From NCBI GenBank assembly GCA_035582835.1, contig JAYKAV010003099.1:1574363-1638362 (forward strand): 64,000 nt of DNA, given 5' to 3'. The DNA is from Phoebastria nigripes. Lineage: Eukaryota > Chordata > Aves > Procellariiformes > Diomedeidae. The translations under genes and the position numbers were made by a program. A model generated the notes under the pieces. That model was not told the origin of the DNA. It saw only the letters and a program-made list of their open reading frames with translations, and did not search any database. Positions 49,401-64,000 of the stretch are shown here, piece by piece (the stretch's first letter is position 1; each line of letters starts with the position of its first letter).

Positions 49401-50559
49401 ACGCACTTGTCTGCTTGAGTTTCAGAGAAAATCTGAAGCTTATTGATCTTGCTTCTCAAACTGGCATTCTCTTCTTTCAGCTAAAAAATAAAAATTCTCA
49501 TTAGCAATGAGGGTGTAGTTTCATGACACTACTAACGCTCCAAGACCAGTACCAGAAGAAATATTCAGCTTTAACTCTAGTGCTGGAAAGTCTTGCAATT
49601 TCTATTACATTCAAGCTTACTTTTGCACCTAGTTTTCCCCTCTCAAAGCCATTTAACTTCGCTAACCCTGTGGGGCACAGAAATGTGGCACCAAGCAACC
49701 AGTGAAGATGTGACTAACCAAATGCTGTTAATTCTAAATTAATATGACCTCAAGGGGAAGAGCATGAGGAAGTCACCTGGGTCACGCCAAACGCAGTAGG
49801 ACGACAAGGTCCAATTTGACTCATGCCGTAGGGCAGTTTTTCAGACCTTCCGCAAGCATCTCTAAGAACAAGCTGCCACATATCGTGCAGCCCTTGCTGA
49901 CAGCACGCTTTAATAACACTGGAGGCTGACACCAAGTTTCCGTAACAACCTGATAGACGAGCTCAGAGCTCGCTTGACAGAAGACGGAGCCCGCAGGCGG
50001 CGTTTGCGTCTGCCCTGCGAAAGGTGCCGGGAGGACAGCCGGGGTGCTTACCTCCTCATAGCTGGGCTGCCGCAGGGAGTGAAAGCCCGGCCCCGCGGGG
50101 GCTCCGAGGGAGACCACGCTCGGGTCCTCGCTGCCTGCCAGCCCCGCGCCCTCGCAGAAGAAGGAGCCGGCGGAGGGCGAGGCGGGGCCCGCGGCGGCGA
50201 GATGGGCCCGCTCCACGGCCAAGGGCTGGTAGCTCTCGCTCCACTCCTCCTCCTCCTCCTCCTCCTCCTCTTCGTCCTCCGCCTCTCCGGGCGGCACCGG
50301 ATCCGGGAATAAGAGGGGGCCGAGGCTCGGGCCGGGCCGCGCTGCCTGCGGAGGGGAGAGCAGAGCAGACGGGCTGAGGTGGGCGCGGGAGGGGNGCCTC
50401 AGCGCGGCGGGGCCGAGCCGAGCCGCGCCTCCGCCCGGGCCCTACCTGGCGGGCACCACCCGCCTCCTCGCCGCTCCGGGCCTTGCTGCGGACGAACTCG
50501 CGGAAGGAGAAGGGGTTGGGCTCGGCCGGGCCCGCCGCCGGCAGCCCCCCGGCCGCCAT
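46470..50559 (-). CDS. ENTR1: Endosome-associated-trafficking regulator 1 (SDCCAG3), 7 exons
   Basis: Exons 50446-50559, 50052-50345, 49407-49480, 48513-48624, 47857-47919, 46974-47113 and 46470-46563 total 891 nt, 296 aa. The human protein is longer (435 aa by memory). The PNPFSFREF motif at residues 14-22 is conserved, so the model lacks the human residues upstream of it. Exon 2 carries ten consecutive Glu. Residues about 135-265 are coiled coil (LKEENASLRSKINKLQIFSE; DLEAMVQHVEQNLQLMTKRA), then the conserved tail (SLAVVKQNADIALQNLL; SIKQLVSGAES; LLKSIDRISE). ENTR1 acts on endosomes, centrosome and midbody, in receptor trafficking, PTPN13 interaction and cilium formation. The start ATG at 50557-50559 is in good context. 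A longer N-terminus from another upstream exon cannot be excluded. An N at 47072 is in exon 6. No clear AATAAA was seen after the stop. Confidence 0.92.
46686..46730. repeat. Two adjacent inverted repeats in the last ENTR1 intron
   Basis: Positions 46686-46695 (acttnacttc) pair with 46698-46707 (gaagtgaagt) around a 2-base spacer, perfect if the N is C. Positions 46716-46721 (cttaga) pair with 46725-46730 (tctaag). A 13-A run follows at about 46752. The stretch could fold as two small hairpins. It matches no known RNA gene. Confidence 0.7.
50244..50270 (-). repeat. ENTR1: (GAG)9 codon repeat in ENTR1 exon 2
   Basis: Nine GAG codons in a row (minus strand), preceded by a GAA, encode ten Glu. 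The human protein has a mixed Glu/Asp stretch at this place, as I recall it. Pure triplet repeats of this kind tend to be polymorphic. Confidence 0.9.
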
Positions 50560-50819
50560 GGCCGCCCCGCCTCGGCCCTCTCAGCGAGGCGGGCAGCCAC
50601 CGACCGCGGGGCGGGGCCTCGCCTCAGAGCGGGCCCCGCCTCCCCTCAGAACGCACCAATTAGCGAGAGGCCACCTCACCCGAGTCCCGCCTCTCCAGGC
50701 GCTCAGCCCCGCCTCTTTCCCCGCCCACCCATTCCCCGGGGTCAGCGCGGCTGCGCAGTGCCGCCTGCCCCGCACACGCGTGACCCCGCGCCGGGCGGCA
50801 GCTCCCGGGTGACGGCAAG
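50560..50819. promoter_or_regulatory. Bidirectional ENTR1/PMPCA CpG-island promoter
   Basis: Only 260 bp separate the ENTR1 start codon (minus) from the PMPCA start codon (plus). The whole stretch and both first exons lie in one CpG island (about 50040-51300). There is no TATA box. Visible elements are a CCAAT at 50656-50660, a half NRF1-like tgcgcagtgc near 50752-50761, and caagatggcgg at 50816-50826, which matches the YY1 consensus (AAGATGGCGGC) and overlaps the PMPCA ATG. This is a typical housekeeping divergent promoter; the factor assignments are inferred. Confidence 0.75.
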
Positions 50820-55603
<4,784 letters not shown>

Positions 55604-56418
55604 AGCAGTGCATCCTGCACATCTGACAGACTTGCTTCTTTTTTCATGTTCTTGAGATTATAATACTGCTGCAAGCCCTTCCCCCCGTCTTTCCAGGCAC
55701 ACTGTGTGAACATGGAGCTATGCTACAGCTGAACAAAGCTGCTTCAGAACACTGGACTGTGAAGAGCTCGTTATGTGGGGCTTAAAGACCCACCCTGGCT
55801 CTGGATGAGTACTTTGACCCTCTGAGTAGGTTACAAGAGAAGATGGGTGTATACAGCCTTCTCTTGGCACTGGGGAGAACATAGCAAGCCAAAATACTCA
55901 TCACTACAACTGAAAGCATGTATCTGAGAAGATGTCAGTCACCTCTGTGTGTTACCACTTAATAAGTAGAAGTGGGGTTGTCACAGTGGAGGCCCTGGTG
56001 TGTGCCCTTCTTGAGGAATGTGGTGGCATGTTAAAGAGTTGGCTTTCAGATATGTTGGCTTACATATCTGAATTGAAAGAATATAGCTGTTACCAAGGTG
56101 AACAAAGACTTGGTCAAACTGAATTAGGAAAATACTAGTTACTATCCATGTGAAGTTAGGCAACAAGTTTCCTGCAGTCCAGGTTTTGTTACAAGCATCA
56201 TGAATCCATTTCCTCAGTGTAATTTACCATCTGTAGTACTACTAGAAGTCACATGTCTGGAAATAACTTCATAATTTTGCTAGAGCTCAGAGGAAAGTAG
56301 ACCCATGGCATAACTAAGTTTCTGTAGAGTTCATCTACAGAGATACTATGCATAATGCTCTAGAATGAAAGCGATCCTATTCTTCAGGTTTTTCACTTGC
56401 AAGTGAACTATGCTAAAG

Positions 56419-56424
56419 AATAAA
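56419..56424 (+). terminator. PMPCA: Candidate PMPCA poly(A) signal
   Basis: AATAAA 816 bases after the PMPCA stop, the first canonical hexamer on that strand. A second copy at 56698-56703 is an alternative. Confidence 0.45.
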
Positions 56425-57212
56425 AGTTCTTTTACTCCAGAGTTGGTATACAAACAGAAAGTTATTAAAAGAGTTGCTGCTGCTGCACTGTAAACTCATA
56501 GCTATTTTCTTTACTGTCACTCAGATGAACTTAAGGCCTTGCAAAAAGAAGACGTAATTTATGTCAGTCTCACAGCTAGGAGTCAAGATCAACAAAATGA
56601 CAACGCTTATGATCTTGATGACTGACACCATGTTACAGAAAGACATGAAGCTAAGTGCCACGCATTTGACATAAGAAACGGAGACCCAAAAGAGAGGAAT
56701 AAAACATTTGATTTACATAATCCCCTAACATACGGGCTTAAAAGTGTAGACAGCTGCATTGCAGCACTTCACTGGCTAAACGTGTATTGTAAGGAACAAT
56801 CAAACTGGGAGCAGAACACTCTGAGGCAGCTATTACCTGCTTTATCCCCATACCTTTTCTCACGCAACTAGAAGAAAACATGTTGCATTGCTTCTTGTGG
56901 AACCCACAGTATGGAAGTCCTATTCAGTTGTTGTGTTATGTTTGTAAGAAAATTAAAGAGACCTCTAAATGACTGGAGCAAGTAGTAAGAGTTCTGAAAT
57001 TCATCAGCTAATGGCTGGGTTTCTTGAACTGGTAGGTGAAATGTGCTTGCTTTGTTCAATGCAAACGATCCCAAAGAAATCTGTCCCGCTTTTCCAGCTG
57101 AAGACAAATGGCTCGGGTCACCCAAACGGTTAGCATGCATCACACAGTCAAAGAACTCTAGTTCTGACAACCCTGCAATAAGAGCTGGTTCTCATTTAAG
57201 GTATTGCATTAA

Positions 57213-57224
57213 TTTATTTTTATT
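57213..57224 (-). terminator. INPP5E: Candidate INPP5E poly(A) signals (two AATAAA)
   Basis: On the minus strand two adjacent AATAAA hexamers (57219-57224 and 57213-57218) lie about 1.24 kb after the INPP5E stop codon, implying a 3' UTR of that length. Confidence 0.5.
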
Positions 57225-58465
57225 CCTTTAAAAAGAAAGGAAATCAAAATACCTGATGGCTACAGACAGGTCAGTGCCATAAATGTTTGTACCGCAGAAC
57301 AGAAGCTCTGTCTTGGACAGGTTGCATAGTTAGCAGCACTTCCTCCAAGTTGTTTGCACGGTGTTTTATGTACTAAGGTGATTAATGATCCAGCCGATCT
57401 GTGCCCATGAAGGGTTTTTAAGTATTAGCTGTACTTAACATTTTACCAGTGCCATACTGGTCCATGTAGTATGTTTAGCCTTAAGACAACACTACTTCAA
57501 AAATAGCAAGTTATTCACAGTTCACTGAATTGGAAAAATAAAAACAAAAGGAATTAACTGTAATCAGAGGTAATGGAACTGCACTGATCTGACTTGCTGC
57601 AGTTTCTCTGCATACTTCCCTAGGACTCACTTGACATCTGAATCACTTTGGTGAAGCANTACACAGTAGCTGTACTTAGGCCGTTATTTTCAACTCGAGT
57701 GTCCTGCTGCTGAAGGCAGGCAGTGTTTTATCACCCCTGGGGAAGGCAAGTGAGTTAAGGAAGAGATTGTTTCAAGCAGTCTCAACAGCCAAATATATGG
57801 TGCGAGAGATTGGTATTTAACCCCTTAGTAACAAGGCCTATAGAATAATTATTGAAAGGCAATGTTTCTACACTTCCGATGTACAGTAGTACATTCACAC
57901 AGATCTTGCTGTAGAGGACCAAAAAAGCCCAACACAGGAGCACCATCCTTACACAAAACTGCCGAAGTCCCCTAACTGGTCCCTGTTACGCATTTTATAG
58001 AATACCGTACACTTGGCTACAGATAAGGAGAAAAATACCAACCCCACAACGTATGTAATCTAACCAGATCAAATCAAACAAACAAAAGTTTTCACCTTTC
58101 TGCAGACTTTTCTTAGATCCCCTGCCCCCGGTCATGCCAATTCCAGAAGCTGTGCCCCCTGTGTGGAGTCATCTTAGAACCAGGAGACGGCATCCGGTTG
58201 CTTCCAAAGATAGTATGGTTAAAAATAAATCAATTACATCTGTTGGGATGGATGTCCTAAATAACTGACTCCATTTTCTTCAGCAAAAGCACTTGAGCTA
58301 CGTGGATTAGCTCATGCAAATGAATCCAGGATGAGGTTTAAGCCATTCTTCACAAGCCACAGCAACTGCCAGAGGTGCTTAAGCAGACAATTCCCTGCAG
58401 AGTTTGCCGTGGCCTGAAATCCTCTTTCCAGGCACCTCTAACACAAGCATTGCAGAGTTCTCAGC

Positions 58466-61400
58466 TCAGGAAACGCTACATACACTGCTGGATTTTTGGT
58501 CCTTTTGCTCTTGCCGTTTCTGAAGTTCCCTTGTAATCCGCCTCTTTATTCCGATTAAATAGAGTTCTCTGTCAAACTGCCCTGCAGCAAGTGGAATGCT
58601 ACAATATAAACACAAGCAATTAGATCAGGGCACAAATACGTTCTTCTTGTTTGCCCAACATTTCCCAACTAGTTCATACAACAAAGGCCAGAAACCTGAT
58701 TTTTACTTTCTTAAGGCATTCAGCTACTGCTGTGGGAGAAAATGGGTAAAACAGTTGTTCTTCCACAGCAACAAGGTTTTTTCACAATACATTTAAATGA
58801 AGAGAATATCGGTTGTAAAAGGCAAATATACTTTCCATTTAAGCATGAACATGCCTGCATTCATAAGGGACATACATGGAGGACATTCTTTATGACCCTA
58901 AACCAAAAAACACTAATTTGAAAAGCTAAACTAGCTTACTGTTAGCTTGGTGTATTTGCTGGTATGGTTCATGCACAACAGTTCTTACCTTGGTCTGTTC
59001 TAGAGAGGCCAGAAGGAAACCCTAGCAGCCCAGCTTCACAGACTCTGCAATACTTCTATTTAATGGGTATTTAATACCCATAAATAAAAAAAAACCCAGT
59101 TCTAATTGCACTGCTGCTGAAGTGCTTTGAGAAATTACCATTTTCTAGATACCCGGGTCTTGAAATCCCTGAGCATGCTACTCACAGAAAAGAGACTAAC
59201 TAAATTTCAGTCACTTAACCAAATTTTCTAAGGAGTTCTACTAGTATGGCAGCCCGCAGTGGGACATTAAGAAACCTGGAGGACATCAAAATACTCCACT
59301 GACATACAGCTATGTTGAAATGCAGCCACCACTGGGGAGAGAAAACTGCATTGATCCCAAAGAGAGAAAGAGGAACAGAAGAGGAAAGCTGTCCATTCTG
59401 ATAGGAAAAACAGAGAGCTGCATCTCAGATGAAACACAGATTTATAGTCAATTGCAATGGACTCTGTCTATCTCCCTCAGGAAGATGAAGGGACCTGGCA
59501 GCAGGGATTTCAGATGTCAGTGTGAGGTTTAAGTGCTCTTACTGCTCTGACCACTGAAAGCATATATTGGGTAAAAAACAAACAGGCTGCAGAGCGCTAC
59601 ACGGGATTAACTCTATTTCAGGGACCCTCCTGAGAGGACAAACTCCAAACAAGAGCATATCCTCAGGATCACTGGAGCCATGTGCAGTCATACGGAGTGG
59701 CATAAGGAGGTACTAACTTGTCTCTGCCAGGCCTCACTTTCACACGAAACAAGGCAAATACAGGCCGATGGTCTGAAGTTTTGATCACAGGACAAGATGA
59801 GTACTTGACAGCGTGGATGTCATCTTTGTACCGACTGCGGTATACAACTCGATCCTGGAAGGCAGAGAGAGGGGGAAGACTGATGGTAACTCCCTTTCCA
59901 TCCACCCTGGAAAGAAGCACTAGTTCACAAGAGACAAATCCATTCATTTATCACACTCCACTCAGTGAAATTAAGTGTCTGGGACAGGGATACATTCATG
60001 AAAAAATGTGTGACTGATCCCAATAGCAGTTCTGTGCCCAGCTCTGAGCACAGGGGAGTAAGGCAGGGAAAATAAGATTAGCAGCCTGTGCCAAACTCCC
60101 CCTGTGCTCAGAGAGTCAACAATCCTTTCTTCCAAAGCAGTTCCACATGCCCTGTTGCCCTTAAGCAACAAATCTCAGCACGACTGTATGTCATGCAGAC
60201 CAACTGTGGAAGGCAGCTTTTTCTCNCAGGTGAGAATCCCCTTTGGAGTCAGACGTGAGGCTGAGCAGCCCTCCCAAGCATGCTGCTCTGAAATCATCTC
60301 TTACCGTGTAGGAAGGAGTCCTTTGTTTGGAAGTGGTGTCATAGCTGTCCTTTCCTATGTCAAACTTGTAGGAAGGACGGAAATGAATGTCAGCCTCTTG
60401 GAATCCTTTGAAAATAGACCCTGTAAGAGAAGGGGAGAACAGCATGAACAACAAATTCCTCCTTCCTAAGAACCCGGCACACTTTCTGCATTTATTCATG
60501 ATAAATGAATATTATGATAATGATGGCTAGAAACAACAGCCATGTACATAAATGACTAGAAAAACCTGGGCTTGGGCTCCAGAAAGGGAGCAAGCTCAAG
60601 TTCTTACATAATGAGGATAAAAAATAGCCAGTGGCTATTTAGTCAGTGACTATTTAAACAAAGAACACTTGGTGCATGTACTTCCCCTTCCACTAAAAGC
60701 TCATGATGCTTTGCAAATGCTAGCTATTCAAATCTAAATGCCCTAGACACTGTGACAGAATGATGTCCAATTTATAGAGGAGTCAGATGAAACAGAGCAG
60801 TAAATGGCTTGGGAGATTATACTATATATAGCAAAATGCTATAGCAAAAAGTCCTTTGTACAGACTGCCACTGTATTTGACAACTGCTGACTTCCTTTTC
60901 TAGGGAACTTCACAAGAGAAAGCAGGAAAGGTCTCTAAGAAATAGGGATTTGGCTGTAATTATTTCTATGCGTAGATATCTCTGTTCCTGGTGGCTAGGG
61001 AGAAAACAGCTGTCCCTCACCCCTACTCATTTCACTAGTAAGCTGGTCATATGCCAGTAGCTTGGACATGTCTGTTTCTGGGTTCTGGTTCAAGATGGAA
61101 TCCACGGTCTCACGATCCTTATTTAGTCGGAAGTTGAAGTCACCAAACCAAAATACTTCATCAAACCGAGTTGTGACATCACCTGCAAATTCAAGCCGGA
61201 AGTGTCAGTATAAAGTTAAACATCCTGAAAAAAGCAAAAAAAAATCCCAAACTTTTCTTCCCTGAATCTCCTTTTGACTTTTGAGGAAAATTGAGGTATA
61301 TGATGTAGCTACGCGCTCATTAAAATGAAACTCAATTCTTTCAAAGTGAGAGCTGTATGATGCATAGCTTACTGAGAGTGCTGCTAGATATGTTCAAGGA

Positions 61401-63840
61401 ACAGGCATAAATTCTTTCTTTTTACTACCAGGAGATATAATACTTGAGCATGTTTTCTGCCTGTGACCATCACAGAATGTGGTAATAAAAAAACAGTAGA
61501 AAATAGAACAGAAATTTTAAAAATCATAGAAAAAGCTGAAAAGAGACCAAACTATCTATAGGANCTAAAAATAGCATGAACGCAAAAACCTAATGCTACT
61601 CTGCAGATAAAGAGTAAATTAATCTTTCTAGAAAAAGGGCTTAGCTATATATCTAGATGTCATGTTAACAGCACAGTATTAAGAAACAATCATGGAATTT
61701 GGCAAACAATACGCTGACCTGTGTACATGCAAACTGAAATAAAAACTTTCTCTTAAGTTTTGAAATAAAGTAATTTCTACTTGTTCTAGAAAACACTTGG
61801 AAAGTGAAACACATCCATAATATTGATAAAAATTACACCAAAATTATCTTATTGCTCTTCTGAGAAAAAATACATCACATGAAAATACCTTTTGAATTTT
61901 CTCTCTCCCCCTCCATTTCAACTTTTTCTCTCAAATTCCCCCCAAAATTACGCTCCACCTAAAAAAAATAGTCATGTGAATAATAACCATCCTCAGACAG
62001 AAGACCTGTGGTCTCTTTTTATATCGTCTCGAATTAGCACTCTCACTCTCTCTTCCTTAGTGTAGACTGAAAGACAATGCACAAACTCTGTTCATTTGGG
62101 CTCCCACACAAGCATGGTTTCACACTTACTAGAACTGGATCGATACGGGTTTGTGTCCGGAACATTCTTGGGAAGCGTAAGGGCTTGAATGGTTTTATTG
62201 TAGTCCAGTTTCCTCTCATTCACCTTACTGTCCCCAGCTGAAAGACAGAAATCCCATTACTGCCAACAATGCATCATTTTCATTCAATTACCATTTTTGG
62301 TTATAACAGGAGCTTCCAAAGGACATCAGACATTTTCCACATGTAAAATGCAACACACTGACCCAGGNAGCATACAGACTGAAAAATACTGACAGGAAGT
62401 GTGGAAAAAGGGATACAATTGTGCGGAGTTCATTTCTGTTTTTCTAAACACAGTTCTTTTGTAAATTTGCTACCAAAAATCCTCCTCTCTTACTGTTCTC
62501 AGCTCAGCAATCCTGAGCTTTGACTTCAGTCTGTCCTGCTCCTCTATCCTCCTGCAGCCTTTTTACCTTTGTAAAGCAACCCCCCTCCTCCCTCAATCAG
62601 GAGGCTTCTAACAAGATTGTAAATGTCTCACATGTGAAGTGGGAGGTGATGAAGAGAAAGGAGGTCCCAAAAAATGTGAAGCAGATTCCCAGAGCTCCCT
62701 TGGTTTTGATCTGAGATACAATTCGAGTTGTCACCGTGGCATACTCCACTTCTGGAAGGAGAAAAAGAAGCTGCTTTTACTGAAAAGCCTCTAGAGACAG
62801 CAAGCAGGAAAGTTAGGTGAGGGACAGCCCTGGAGAAAAGGACAAGACACCCGACGGCAGCAGTCCTTTCACCTCCCCACTCTCCAGCTGTTACTGGACC
62901 ACACACCTGAGCAGAACCAGATCAGGTCCCTCCGAATGAAGACCGACATGTATAGCACCCCATGTGCAGCAGAGTAGAGCATGACGTAGTGGGGGCCTAG
63001 CGTCTCTTGCAGGCGGATCTCCCACTCTCTTCTGCAGGAAAGAACAACAGCTGCATCACAAGGACAGTACAAGAGAGAATAACCAGGAAAGGAAATTAGC
63101 ATTGTGAAAACAGAGCAATCCCTCTGATAAAGAACGTCAAGTAAGCGTAAGCAAAACCTCCACTGCCACAGCGATGCTGCAGTGAAGGCTGGTCAGTTTG
63201 ACACGTAACTCCACATGTGCTACGTGGCANGCTTTGCATGTTGGTGAGAGAATATTACTGCCACTGCACCAAGCAGCTTGCAAATCTGAGAAAAAGAGAG
63301 TCCCACTGGGAAGATACCCTGAAAAAAGCAGAGTCTGACATGAGGCTTCAACCTGCTCTTCTAGGGTTGGTCAATCTCAGACAGACTAGAAGTTTGCAGC
63401 TATTCACTACTAATGAGCACTTGGCTGCTAATGCTAACAGCCAGCCCGCGAGCTAGCTCACAGCCAGCTCCGATCTATGGTAAGATGCCCACAGAAATCA
63501 GACAGGAGTTTTGCTATTTGCTGCCCTGACAACAGGATCAAGTTCTGTATTTACAGATTTTTGTGACATTTTCCTCTAAAACCCATTTCCCCTGGTGCTC
63601 ATGCAATGGAATTCAGAGTCTTATTAAATGGGTTTTTTATTGAAAATATTAAGAATATGATGGAGACTATTTCCAGACTAATTAAAACCAAAGTAATTAG
63701 TTAACAATAAAAGAGGATGGTTCATTACATTGTTTTTGCTACCTGTCTGGACAGCCTTCTTGAACCCCAATGACATACATGTCCTGGGCATAGTCAGGAT
63801 CTGTTGGTAATAAGAAGTCACTCAGATTCACTGGAAGTTC
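58466..63840 (-). CDS. INPP5E: Inositol polyphosphate-5-phosphatase E, last eight exons (5' part outside window)
   Basis: Exons 63743-63840, 62907-63031, 62632-62751, 62130-62237, 61021-61182, 60305-60420, 59718-59854 and 58466-58598 total 999 nt, 332 C-terminal residues. The 5-phosphatase signature is complete from the exon encoding [12 protein letters not shown] onward: [48 protein letters not shown] (catalytic WxGDxNxR type); [33 protein letters not shown]; and [14 protein letters not shown] (catalytic SDHRPV). It ends in CSVS, a CAAX box that in this family is farnesylated and anchors the protein to the ciliary membrane. The enzyme removes the 5-phosphate from PI(4,5)P2 and PI(3,4,5)P3 in primary cilia. 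The proline-rich N-terminal third lies beyond base 64000. Confidence 0.96.
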
Positions 63841-63848
63841 CTAGCATT

Positions 63849-63873
63849 AAAAAAAAAAAAAAAGAAAAAAAAA
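63849..63873. repeat. A-rich tract in INPP5E intron
   Basis: An A-run of about 14, a G, then another A-run of about 11, immediately beyond the acceptor of the exon at 63743-63840. On the minus strand it is the polypyrimidine tract feeding that acceptor. Confidence 0.8.
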
Positions 63874-64000
63874 AGATAAAATAGCAAAATTAGTTATGCA
63901 AAGATTTACTAGAAAAGTACAGGAAAAGTCCAAGCTACGCTGCAAGTTCCACAGCATATGCAAACAATTTAGGCTTCAAAAAATAGGTTAAGTGATAATA

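Larger units (their letters stand above)
55604..58465. other. Convergent 3' UTRs of PMPCA and INPP5E
   Basis: PMPCA ends at 55603 (plus) and INPP5E at 58466 (minus), tail to tail. AT-rich sequence without supported exons lies between. Plus-strand AATAAA hexamers at 56419-56424 and 56698-56703 are candidates for PMPCA. Minus-strand AATAAA at 57213-57224 is the candidate for INPP5E. With these, the mRNAs end about 500 bp apart. No repeat family was recognised. Confidence 0.55.

Noticed and set aside
55932..56138. 68-codon plus-strand ORF downstream of PMPCA
   Set aside because: Lies in the expected 3' UTR, with no known similarity and no strong start context.

Overview
The window is vertebrate, most likely avian, nuclear DNA. 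A 3'-terminal CR1 LINE fragment (about 10262-10620) is the repeat family typical of birds and reptiles. Genes are intron-rich but compact, with small introns and GC-rich CpG-island promoters, as on a bird microchromosome. The species cannot be determined from sequence alone. From memory, the gene order GPSM1 - DNLZ - CARD9 - SNAPC4 - ENTR1 (SDCCAG3) - PMPCA - INPP5E is that of human 9q34.3. Isolated N bases are scattered through the window and some fall inside exons.

Layout, left to right: 1-4181 is the 3' part of GPSM1 (+), with the last two coding exons carrying GoLoco motifs, followed by about 2 kb of 3' UTR ending near 6218. 6240-11600 is intergenic, with one CR1 copy and no gene I recognise. 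11717-13198 is DNLZ (-), three exons, 163 aa. 13755-22453 is CARD9 (-), twelve coding exons, 546 aa, with a predicted upstream TATA promoter and leader exon near 24288-24460. 27802-45774 is SNAPC4 (-), 22 coding exons, 1569 aa. 46470-50559 is ENTR1 (-), seven exons, 296 aa. 50820-55603 is PMPCA (+), thirteen exons, 519 aa, divergent from ENTR1 across 260 bp. 58466-63840 is the 3' part of INPP5E (-), the last eight exons, 332 aa of the phosphatase domain and CAAX tail. Its 5' end lies beyond the window.

All exon models were built by hand from splice signals, reading frame and recalled human protein sequence. In every gene the exon lengths sum to an intact frame. The genes share no pathway. DNLZ (mitochondrial HSP70 chaperone) and PMPCA (presequence protease subunit) both serve mitochondrial protein import. 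ENTR1 (endosome/centrosome) and INPP5E (ciliary phosphoinositide phosphatase) both touch cilium and membrane traffic. CARD9 is innate immune signalling, SNAPC4 is snRNA-gene transcription and GPSM1 is G-protein regulation.

I found no mobile system, CRISPR, virus or undescribed gene family. The more interesting observations are regulatory: a conserved-looking bidirectional promoter, a duplicated CCAAT/E-box module at SNAPC4, and a TATA/purine-tract promoter predicted for CARD9. There are also several lineage-specific coding details.
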